DNA of 64,000 nucleotides from Nanobdellota archaeon (GTDB lineage Archaea; Aenigmatarchaeota; Aenigmatarchaeia; Aenigmatarchaeales; Aenigmatarchaeaceae): NCBI GenBank assembly GCA_018901755.1, contig JAHIDZ010000015.1, positions 1 to 64,000 of the forward strand, read 5' to 3'. Shown piece by piece: positions 57,537 to 64,000 of this stretch (position 1 is its first letter; each line of letters starts with the position of its first letter). The notes under the pieces were generated by a model. It saw only the letters and a program-made list of their open reading frames with translations, ran no database searches and was not told where the DNA came from. The position numbers and the translations under genes were made by a program.

Positions 57537-58415
57537 TTAATTATCGTGAGTAATACTTAAATATTTCTCACCACCATCAGCTGATAGTACAACGATCAGT
57601 CCGTGTTTGATTTTCTTTGCCTTTTCTAATGCTGCATAAATTACTGCACCCGAACTTAATCCTAAGAATAATCCTTTTGTTGTCATATCTTTTTGTATTC
57701 TAATTGTTTGCTCTAATGTAACAATTGTTTTTTCATCAATTTTAGTCAGATCAAGTATGTCAGGTTTTATTTGAATTTCTAAATTCTTTAGACCTTGGAT
57801 TGGCGTATTCTTATGCGGCTCAACACCAATTATTTTTATATTAGGATCCTTTTCTTTGAGATATTTACCAATGCCCATTATTGTTCCTCCTGTTCCAATA
57901 CCAGCTATAAAATGCGTTATCTGACCGCTAGTCTGCTTCCATATCTCTGGTCCTGTTGTTTTATAATGAGCTAGAATATTGTACCCGTTCGCGTATTGAT
58001 TAATATAAAAATATTTTGGATTTTTGGCAAGTTCTCTAGCTTTGTTGGCAGCATCGTCAATTGTTCCCGGAACTAAAATTAGTTTAGCATCATACACTCT
58101 AATCATCTTTCTTCTCTCGATACTCATTGATTCTGGCATTACTATATTTACTTCATAACCTTTCAGTTTACCTATCATTGCTAAAGATATTCCTGTGTTT
58201 CCAGACGTTGATTCAAGAAGTATTTTATCTTTAGTTAATAATCTTTTATTTTCAGAAGATTCTAAAATTTCTTTTATTATTCTGTCTTTTACTGAACCGC
58301 TTGGGTTAAACTTTTCTAGTTTAACGAGTATTCTTACATTTTTGTTAGGACTTTCTATTTCAACCAAAGGAGTATTTCCTATTAGATCTAATGCATTCTT
58401 TGCAAAGATATTCAC
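57537..58415 (-). CDS. cysK: Cysteine synthase (PLP-dependent)
   Basis: The enzyme makes cysteine from O-acetyl- or O-phosphoserine and sulfide. The 292 residues carry LIGNTPLVEI, the PLP lysine in NPSGSVKDR, TSGNTGISLA, the phosphate loop GTGGT, and the C-terminal LGLSSGAVIYAAL. The start is a GTG at 58415; no in-frame ATG fits better. tRNA-Cys and cysS lie just downstream. An upstream 17-base match to the start of the HTH gene at 59606 is noted separately. Confidence 0.9.
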   Translation of the reverse strand: MNIFAKNALDLIGNTPLVEIESPNKNVRILVKLEKFNPSGSVKDRIIKEILESSENKRLLTKDKILLESTSGNTGISLAMIGKLKGYEVNIVMPESMSIERRKMIRVYDAKLILVPGTIDDAANKARELAKNPKYFYINQYANGYNILAHYKTTGPEIWKQTSGQITHFIAGIGTGGTIMGIGKYLKEKDPNIKIIGVEPHKNTPIQGLKNLEIQIKPDILDLTKIDEKTIVTLEQTIRIQKDMTTKGLFLGLSSGAVIYAALEKAKKIKHGLIVVLSADGGEKYLSITHDN

Positions 58416-58448
58416 CGTTCATTTTCCCTACTTTAATATTGTTCATAT

Positions 58449-58682
58449 TTATGCGCCACCTGGATTTTGTTCTATTCTCTTTTTCTTTATTCTTTCAATA
58501 AGATCCTTCGGAACAACACCTTCAGTTAAACTTTTGTATATATTTTCTGCTTCACCTTTATCTAATTTTAGTTCACGATATTTGCTATCTGGAAGCAGGT
58601 TCGTAACAAAGGCGTCAGTTAACAAAATTTCCCCAATTTCCTTTAAGTTAAAACTCCCATAAGATTTATTTAGTTCACTCAT
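58449..58682 (-). CDS. Hypothetical protein, 77 aa
   Basis: Unrecognised. GAGGTGAAAGAA precedes the ATG at 58682, which sits inside the end of the preceding gene. The sequence is helical (LIERIKKKRIEQNPGG at the end). It is the last of a three-gene operon (59606 to 58449) led by an HTH protein. Confidence 0.55.
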   Translation of the reverse strand: MSELNKSYGSFNLKEIGEILLTDAFVTNLLPDSKYRELKLDKGEAENIYKSLTEGVVPKDLIERIKKKRIEQNPGGA

Positions 58683-59385
58683 TTCTTTCACCTCTATTTA
58701 ATTTACTTTCATAGTGTAGAAATTCTCTGCTAAATGCACCATCTACTTTTTTCGCAAATGATTTGACATCGTTTGGCTTTTCATATATCGAATAAATAAT
58801 CACTCCATTTGGATTTACTCGTCCCATATCATCTTTCATAAATAAGGCCTCATTAAATGAATGAGATGTCTCGACACTGGCATATGTATCTCTCTCACTA
58901 ACTTTCCCATAGACATTAACAATAGATCGACCACTTTGATCTTCAATTCCACCGAATATGTGGCCGGGATAAATGTTCTCATTATAGCGTTTTGTTATTG
59001 TGGTTTTATGTATATTTTTCTGTTCTTTTAAAAGTCTCCAAATTTTTTCAGTTTCACCTCCGAATTCAAGATTATCCAATGTTACACCTAATTCTTCCCA
59101 TGGAATATTGGAAGGAATAATTCTACCGACATCTACCTTTGAACCACCTCTAGTATTAAGATATGGCCCAATAGTTCCTATTGTTGTTTCATATGATTTG
59201 TGAAATCTGCGCTCGGCACCGATGACAGTTACATTTGCAAATTCTATTAAAGGGAGATAATTCATTTTCCTATCTACTGTTCGAACTTCGTTAGGAATCT
59301 CACCACCAGTCTTATTAACAAGTTCAGCGAGTTTTACTAATTCTCCTTCTAGCCATTCGGTTCTTTTTTCTTGTGCTTTGTTCAT
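58675..59385 (-). CDS. Hypothetical protein, 236 aa
   Basis: An alpha/beta soluble protein without a recognised motif. Notable stretches: LPLIEFANVTVIGAERRFHKSYETTIGTIGPYL and PGHIFGGIEDQSGRSIVNVYGKV. These might belong to an enzyme or a ubiquitin-system-like (for example JAB-like) fold, but the key residues are not evident. GAGGTGAAAAATT gives the ribosome site. It overlaps both neighbours, so it is coupled to the HTH regulator. Confidence 0.55.
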   Translation of the reverse strand: MNKAQEKRTEWLEGELVKLAELVNKTGGEIPNEVRTVDRKMNYLPLIEFANVTVIGAERRFHKSYETTIGTIGPYLNTRGGSKVDVGRIIPSNIPWEELGVTLDNLEFGGETEKIWRLLKEQKNIHKTTITKRYNENIYPGHIFGGIEDQSGRSIVNVYGKVSERDTYASVETSHSFNEALFMKDDMGRVNPNGVIIYSIYEKPNDVKSFAKKVDGAFSREFLHYESKLNRGERNE

Positions 59386-59606
59386 AATTTTTCACCTCTT
59401 GTTATTTTATCGCTTCTTCTGCAAAACTTTACTCTAGCGTCTTTCAAAGAAATAATCTCTTCAACTAAACCAATCTTCTTCAGTCTAGAAATCGCAAACC
59501 TAAAAGTACGCGGAGAAAGTTTAGTTTCAGCTAGAATTTGTTTTTGAGTTTTTATATGAGTCAAACTAGTAAGAACTCTTTTCATGCTGTTTGCAAAGAT
59601 ACTCAC
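59382..59606 (-). CDS. Winged-helix regulator, 74 aa
   Basis: A small HTH protein: KTQKQILAETKLSPRTFRFAISRLKKIGLVEEII is a clear winged helix with wing KDARVKFCRRS. The start is GTG at 59606, or possibly ATG at 59585 (MKRVL). It heads an operon with two unknown genes and probably represses it. It is divergent from the ThiI-like gene. Confidence 0.7.
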   Translation of the reverse strand: MSIFANSMKRVLTSLTHIKTQKQILAETKLSPRTFRFAISRLKKIGLVEEIISLKDARVKFCRRSDKITRGEKL

Positions 59607-59699
59607 TCATACATTTCACCTAATAGTATATTACTCATAAGTGGCATATAAAACATTATGATAGTGGCAATTTTAAAGACTGAACGTGAATGATAATCT

Positions 59700-60350
59700 A
59701 TGAAAAAAGCATCTATGAAAAAAGCCATCGCCCTTGTATCTGGTGGTATCGATAGTCCGTTAGCAGCTAAATTAATGGCTGATAAATATGATGTTATTCC
59801 ACTACATGCAGTTTTGTATCCTTTCTACTGTAAAGGCGCATTTGAGACAACTATGGGAATTTTAAAGAAATTAGGATTTGAGAAAAATATATTATTTCCA
59901 TTTGGTCCACTACTTTCTAAGATAGCAAAACGAGAACAACTATATCGATGTGTTTTGTGTAAAAAAGTTATGATTAGAGCTGCTGAAAAAATTGCTAATC
60001 TTCAAGGTGCAGAAGCAATAATAACAGGTGAATCTTTAGCCCAGAAAGCATCTCAGACTTTAAAGAATATGGTAGCAACTTCTCACGGAGTAAAAATTCC
60101 TATTCTTCGTCCATTGTTAGCGTTAGATAAATTAGAAATAATCAAAATTGCGCAGAAATATGATGTTTATTTCGAGAATCATACCGGTTGTTGTACAATA
60201 ACACCAGATCATCCAGTGACTAAAGCTGATATGAAGATTGTTGATGCTCTATACAAAGAACTTGAATTGGATAAAGAGATAGATAAGCAGATCAAGAAGA
60301 TGGTTATAACAGATAAGTTTGATTCGTCGATTCTGAAGAAACTAATTTAA
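59700..60350 (+). CDS. ThiI-like PP-loop sulfurtransferase without THUMP
   Basis: A 216-residue PP-loop ATPase with LVSGGIDSPLA (ATP site) and the ThiI-like segments YRCVLCKKVM and TGESLAQKASQTL. ThiI makes 4-thiouridine in tRNA using persulfide sulfur. The usual N-terminal NFLD-THUMP RNA-binding part is absent, so RNA recognition must come from elsewhere or the substrate differs. It could get sulfur from the IscS at the right edge. Two Met codons 5 apart leave the start open. Confidence 0.8.
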   Translation: MKKASMKKAIALVSGGIDSPLAAKLMADKYDVIPLHAVLYPFYCKGAFETTMGILKKLGFEKNILFPFGPLLSKIAKREQLYRCVLCKKVMIRAAEKIANLQGAEAIITGESLAQKASQTLKNMVATSHGVKIPILRPLLALDKLEIIKIAQKYDVYFENHTGCCTITPDHPVTKADMKIVDALYKELELDKEIDKQIKKMVITDKFDSSILKKLI

Positions 60351-60392
60351 AGATGCATAAGATTTATAAAGGTTAATATTCTACTAATAAAA

Positions 60393-61406
60393 ATGAGTGA
60401 AGAGAAAGCACCTAAAGGACCAAGTATGCCATCATTTCCTTCTATAGGACCAGGAAGCGCGTGGAAAATAGCAACAGTGGTTTTAGGTATAATGTTGGTA
60501 GCAAGTATAGCATTTAGTTCTAGCGGAATAACTGGAATGGCTATAGGCACAGATGTAGCAGGCACTAAAGCAATTACTTACATTAATAATAATTTTGAAG
60601 TTCAGGCAACACTTATGAATATAACAGAAGCAAACGGACTTTATGAAATTTCAATGACAATATCTGGCACACCATATTTGATGTATATGTCAAAAGATGG
60701 CAAACTTCTTTTCCCTCAATTTTTAAAATTAACTGATGCTAAACCAGTAACACCAACTCGAACAGCATCAGTAACTATACCGAAATCTGATAAACTGACT
60801 GTGGACTTATATGTATTTACTTATTGTCCTTATGGAACACAGGCAGAGAAAGGATTACTTCCAGTAATTGAATTACTAGGAGATAGTGTTGATTTCAAAA
60901 TAAGACAGATTGGAGCAATGCACGGGGAATATGAAAAAATAGAAGCAGAGAGACAGCTTTGTATTGAGAAAAATTATCCTGCAAAGTTCTTAGATTATGT
61001 TTTAGCATTCGCGGAAGATGCAGCTATTGGAAACTGCCGCGGAGATGCAACATGTGTAAATCCTTTAATAAAAACATTATACACTAAATTCGGAATTGAT
61101 TTATCTAAGATTGATGCTTGCATTAAATCAGAAGGAGAAACACTGTATAATGCTGAAGTTAGTAATGCTAATTCGAAAGGAATAGGCGGTTCTCCAACAT
61201 TAGTAATAAATGGAGTTGAAATTCCAATCGTTTCAAACGCGTATGCATTTAATGATCAAAAGATTCCATTTGCAAGAGACCCCGAAACTTACAAACAAGT
61301 AGTTTGTAGTTTATTTAAGACTGCATTATCAGAATGTTCACAAACATTATCATCAGCAGCACCTTCAGCAGGTTTCGGCGCAACTGGTACTGCTAGTTGT
61401 GGCTAA
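60393..61406 (+). CDS. Membrane-anchored DsbA-like thioredoxin-fold protein
   Basis: A short Pro-rich start, one membrane helix (about 25-45), a linker domain, then a thioredoxin fold with the active site TYCPYGTQAEKG (CPYG rather than CxxC) and the cis-Pro loop GGSPTLVING. Four or more other cysteines (LCIEKN, NCRGDATC, ACIKSEG) and the end TASCG are present. It should act outside the cell on thiols or disulfides. The lack of a second active-site cysteine in the motif means isomerase or single-Cys chemistry is likelier than classic oxidation. Length 337. Confidence 0.82.
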   Translation: MSEEKAPKGPSMPSFPSIGPGSAWKIATVVLGIMLVASIAFSSSGITGMAIGTDVAGTKAITYINNNFEVQATLMNITEANGLYEISMTISGTPYLMYMSKDGKLLFPQFLKLTDAKPVTPTRTASVTIPKSDKLTVDLYVFTYCPYGTQAEKGLLPVIELLGDSVDFKIRQIGAMHGEYEKIEAERQLCIEKNYPAKFLDYVLAFAEDAAIGNCRGDATCVNPLIKTLYTKFGIDLSKIDACIKSEGETLYNAEVSNANSKGIGGSPTLVINGVEIPIVSNAYAFNDQKIPFARDPETYKQVVCSLFKTALSECSQTLSSAAPSAGFGATGTASCG

Positions 61407-61427
61407 TTAGAGTCTTTCTTTGTATAA

Positions 61428-62030
61428 CTATGCATAAGCTACATCAGCGTTCTTATCAAAGATTGCTTTGTGAAGTTTTGAATAATTTTCATTAATATCA
61501 TTGGTAAGTAATTTTAGGTTTTTTGTACCTAGACACTTGCCTTTCTTTTCTAATAATAAATCTTCGTATACTTGCCACATTTTAGGAAGCATTTCAGAGT
61601 AGCCACCAATTCTGTAAAGTATGTTATATTTTGCTTGATCAGGAAGCATTTCGGAATAACCGCCAAATGTGAAAAATTTATCAGGTTTTATCGCTTCATC
61701 TTTTATTGATACTACTTTTTCGATTGCTCCTTCTATATCTTTTTTATGTTCGCTGGTTTTAGTTGATTTTATCCAATCACTCATTAGATCGATAAATCTA
61801 TTCTCTGCACTTTTAACACATTCTTCTACAGTTTTGTTAACATTTTCTATATACTTAGCATTTTCATTTTTACTTCCAATTCTACTCATAATATTCCATT
61901 TTTTTCCATGTTCTGCGATATCATTATATAATTTAAACATATCTAGAGGATCATTTATACTAGAAATTTTACTATTCAGAACTCTTGCATTTTCCGCCGT
62001 TTTGTTCCAAACATTATTATCGTTAGTCAT
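61428..62030 (-). CDS. Hypothetical protein with internal repeat, 200 aa
   Basis: A soluble, helical protein without a known family. The octapeptide GGYSEMLP occurs twice about 20 residues apart (TFGGYSEMLPDQAKYNILYR and IGGYSEMLPKMW), so part of the gene is a short tandem duplication. It is not part of the neighbouring sulfur operon. Confidence 0.55.
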   Translation of the reverse strand: MTNDNNVWNKTAENARVLNSKISSINDPLDMFKLYNDIAEHGKKWNIMSRIGSKNENAKYIENVNKTVEECVKSAENRFIDLMSDWIKSTKTSEHKKDIEGAIEKVVSIKDEAIKPDKFFTFGGYSEMLPDQAKYNILYRIGGYSEMLPKMWQVYEDLLLEKKGKCLGTKNLKLLTNDINENYSKLHKAIFDKNADVAYA

Positions 62031-62092
62031 AATAGTATTTACTATGAGGTAGTTAATAAGGTTAACTATACATACGACAAAAAACGACTTAA

Positions 62093-62326
62093 TTATTTAA
62101 GATTAAGCAATTTCTTCAGTTTTTCTTTATCAAAACCAATAACAATTTTATTATCTACTTCTATTACAGGAACGCCTTGTTGCCCAGATTTAATCATCAT
62201 CTCAGCAGCAGCAGCTTTATCTTCTCCAATGTTAACTTCTGTAAATTCAATATTGTTTTCTTTAAGAAAATCTTTTACTATTGTACAATATGGACACCAA
62301 TTTGTTGAGAAAACTTTTACTTTCAT
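62093..62326 (-). CDS. Glutaredoxin-like protein
   Basis: A 77-residue thioredoxin fold with active site CPYC (NWCPYCTIVKDF) and GVPVIEVDNKIVIGFD (cis-Pro and glutathione-site region). It reduces disulfides or carries Fe-S clusters. ATG at 62326 follows GTGATTTTC, which overlaps the ferredoxin stop. It is the last gene of the isc-like operon. Confidence 0.88.
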   Translation of the reverse strand: MKVKVFSTNWCPYCTIVKDFLKENNIEFTEVNIGEDKAAAAEMMIKSGQQGVPVIEVDNKIVIGFDKEKLKKLLNLK

Positions 62327-62331
62327 GAAAA

Positions 62332-62487
62332 TCACTTTATTATTGCTCTAACTGGGCAAGCGTCAACCGAATCAGGACATTCTCCTTTTGATTTGACTAC
62401 AGCTTTTCCATCTTTTAGTTCAAAAATTTCTGGACATATTGAAACACATGCGCCACATCCTATACATTTATTTTTATCAACTTTCAT
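62332..62487 (-). CDS. Small 4Fe-4S ferredoxin, 51 aa
   Basis: The motif KCIGCGACVSICPEIFEL with later ACPVRAI gives one [4Fe-4S] cluster (CxxCxxCxxxCP plus C). GGTGAT precedes the ATG. It sits between iscU and the glutaredoxin and is too short for a second cluster. It likely donates electrons to cluster assembly or a reductase. Confidence 0.9.
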   Translation of the reverse strand: MKVDKNKCIGCGACVSICPEIFELKDGKAVVKSKGECPDSVDACPVRAIIK

Positions 62488-62505
62488 TTAATATCACCTT
62501 AGAAA

Positions 62506-62892
62506 TTAGTCTTTCTGGGTCTTTTTATAGTTTTCTATTGCTTTCTTTAAAACAGCTACACCAAGAACAGAACAATGCAGTTTAATAGCAGGAAGATAAC
62601 CAAGGTTCTTTACGACATCAGTATTTGTTATTTTTTCTGCTTCTTTAATGGTTTTTCCTTTTATCATTCTAGCTAGTGCTTCAGATGAGCTTATTGCTGC
62701 TACACATCCATAAGTTTGATATCTTACATCTATTATTTTGTTCTTCTTAATTTTCAAGAAGAATTTTAAAACATCTCCGCAACGAATATTCCCTACTGTA
62801 GCTATAGCATCAGCATTCTTAATTTCACCTGTAAATTTAGGATTCTTAAAATAATTCATTGCTTTTTTTGAATACATGCATGCGCTTTTCAT
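62506..62892 (-). CDS. iscU: Fe-S cluster scaffold IscU/NifU-N
   Basis: A 128-residue IscU-type scaffold. The three cluster ligands are in place: Cys38 (IRCGD), Cys63 (YGCVAA) and Cys107 preceded by His106 (LHCSVL). The N-terminal YFKNPKFTGEI fits the family. It receives sulfur from IscS, whose gene ends 4 bases upstream, and passes clusters on. Confidence 0.93.
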   Translation of the reverse strand: MKSACMYSKKAMNYFKNPKFTGEIKNADAIATVGNIRCGDVLKFFLKIKKNKIIDVRYQTYGCVAAISSSEALARMIKGKTIKEAEKITNTDVVKNLGYLPAIKLHCSVLGVAVLKKAIENYKKTQKD

Positions 62893-62896
62893 AAAA

Positions 62897-64000
62897 TCAT
62901 CGGAAAGGAGATATTTTTCTTAATTTTTCAACAATTTGTGGAACAATCTTTAAAGTATAATCAATTTCATTCATTGTATTGAAACGGCCTAATGTCATTC
63001 TCAGTGAGCCGTGTGCTTGTTCTGGTCTTAAACCAATAGCAGTTAATACATGACTAGGTTCTAATTTTTTTGAAGAACATGCTGATCCAGTAGATGCTGA
63101 TATTCCTCGTGTATCAAGATGAAGAATAAGCGCTTCACCTTCTATGAAATCAAATGAAATGTTAACATTGTTAGATAAACGGTCGCGTGGATGACCATTT
63201 AACATAGAATTAGGAACTTCTAATAGATTTTTAATTATTTTATCTCGCATTTTAATTAATTTTACATTATCTTTTTTCATATCTTTAACAGCAAGTTCTG
63301 TTGCTTTTCCAAATCCAACAATTCCTGGTATATTTTCTGTTCCAGAACGAATATTTTTTTCATGCCCACCACCTCTTAACATAGGTTTAACTGAAGTTCC
63401 TTCTTTTACATATAATGCTCCAACTCCTTTAGGTCCATATATTTTATGCGATGATAATGTCATCAAATCAATATTTAATTTTTTAACATCAATAGGAATC
63501 TTACCGAATGCTTGTACTGCGTCTGTATGAAATAGAATACCTTTTGAGGTACATATTTCTGTTAATCTTTTTATTGGTTCAATTGTTCCAATTTCATTGT
63601 TTGCAAACATTACTGTTGCCATACTTTGTGAGTTAATCGCTTTTTCAAATTTTTCTAAATTAATGAAACCGTATTCGTTTACTGGAATTATAGAATGATT
63701 AAGATGTTTACAAACGTTTAAAATAGCTGGATGTTCTATGGTTGAAGTTATAATATGTCCCTTGTATACACCGTGAATAGCGAGGTTATCTGATTCAGTT
63801 CCACCTGATGTAAATATTATTTCACTTGGTTTTGCGCCTATTGAATTAGCAATCTGTTTTCTAGCCTTTTCTAAACCTTCTTTAGCTTCTTGGCCAAATT
63901 GATGCAATGAAGATGCATTACCGAATTTAGTTGTAAAATATGGAAGCATTTCTTTCAATACTCGTGGATCTACGCGGGTAGTAGCACCGTTGTCTAGGTA
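62897..64000 (-). CDS. iscS: Cysteine desulfurase IscS/NifS, 5' end outside window
   Basis: A PLP enzyme taking sulfur from cysteine. The frame runs off the right edge, where it still reads YLDNGATTRVDPRVLKEMLPYF, the family N-terminus; only a few residues are missing. TLSSHKIYGPKGVGAL holds the PLP lysine, and STGSACSSKKLEPSHVL holds the catalytic cysteine. The apparent Met near 63958 is a TTG inside the gene. It leads the operon with iscU, ferredoxin and glutaredoxin. Confidence 0.95.
   Translation of the reverse strand, partial: YLDNGATTRVDPRVLKEMLPYFTTKFGNASSLHQFGQEAKEGLEKARKQIANSIGAKPSEIIFTSGGTESDNLAIHGVYKGHIITSTIEHPAILNVCKHLNHSIIPVNEYGFINLEKFEKAINSQSMATVMFANNEIGTIEPIKRLTEICTSKGILFHTDAVQAFGKIPIDVKKLNIDLMTLSSHKIYGPKGVGALYVKEGTSVKPMLRGGGHEKNIRSGTENIPGIVGFGKATELAVKDMKKDNVKLIKMRDKIIKNLLEVPNSMLNGHPRDRLSNNVNISFDFIEGEALILHLDTRGISASTGSACSSKKLEPSHVLTAIGLRPEQAHGSLRMTLGRFNTMNEIDYTLKIVPQIVEKLRKISPFR

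Noticed and set aside
1-64000. CRISPR array or insertion sequence
   Set aside because: No regularly spaced repeats of 24-40 bases and no transposase motifs were seen; the repeated promoters are irregularly spaced and sit at gene starts.

Overview
The window looks like part of a small, AT-rich genome of a DPANN-type archaeon (Woesearchaeota/Pacearchaeota/Aenigmarchaeota-like; the sequence alone does not let me choose). The archaeal signs are CDP-archaeol synthase, a tetraether-synthase-like radical SAM protein, aIF2-alpha, Nop10, eL42, eS27, RpoK, GINS, FEN1, HerA, EndoQ, Sec61-beta, BHB-type tRNA introns and an S-layer protein. The DPANN signs are a single-chain PriS-PriL primase, a form III RuBisCO/AMP pathway, lone rRNA and RNase P RNA genes, and many short lineage-specific proteins. 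Two start architectures recur: TATA boxes about 29 bp before the ATG with no leader, and GTGATT-type Shine-Dalgarno sites before internal operon genes.

Layout. 0.1-7.8 kb: two lipoproteins, EndoQ, an intron-containing tRNA-Val, a HerA-like ATPase, CorA and a tRNA-Thr that appears to carry two introns. 7.9-12.6 kb: accessory block with a MNT-type nucleotidyltransferase, an AbiE-like toxin-antitoxin pair, a membrane-tethered HTH protein and an endonuclease gene cut by an in-frame TGA. 12.6-24.6 kb: S-layer gene with a long regulated leader and terminator, glycosyltransferase, lipid genes (CDP-alcohol transferase, CarS, tetraether synthase), Pth2, aEF1-beta and a free-standing HNH endonuclease. 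24.6-28.5 kb: eight small orphan genes, several driven by nearly identical promoters, the first cut by an in-frame TAG. 28.5-40 kb: ZIP transporter, FEN1, methyltransferases, and the AMP-to-3-phosphoglycerate set (ribose-1,5-bisphosphate isomerase, form III RuBisCO, AMP phosphorylase) followed by phosphoglycerate mutase, with a MNT/HEPN pair lodged inside.

40-46.4 kb: a solitary 23S rRNA gene of about 5.3 kb, interrupted by six apparent introns (about 2.4 kb in total), two of which encode LAGLIDADG proteins. It is bounded by a long processing stem, preceded by an unassigned structured leader of about 340 nt, and followed by RNase P RNA. 46.4-49.8 kb: Fic protein with operator repeats, and small membrane proteins including Sec61-beta. 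49.8-56 kb: primase, GINS, eL42, eS27, aIF2-alpha, Nop10, PAC2, RpoK and a short enolase. 56-64 kb: sulfur and cysteine region with cysS, tRNA-Cys, cysK, a ThiI-like PP-loop protein, a DsbA-like thioredoxin-fold protein, and a glutaredoxin-ferredoxin-IscU-IscS operon that runs off the right edge.

How the genes fit together: AMP phosphorylase, the isomerase and RuBisCO can turn nucleotide ribose plus CO2 into 3-phosphoglycerate, which ApgM and the short enolase can carry to phosphoenolpyruvate. The right end couples cysteine synthesis and charging with sulfur mobilisation for Fe-S clusters and probably tRNA thiolation. The most unusual parts are the intron-rich 23S gene, the two-intron tRNA-Thr, three small genes broken by single stops or a shift, and the family of copied promoters.
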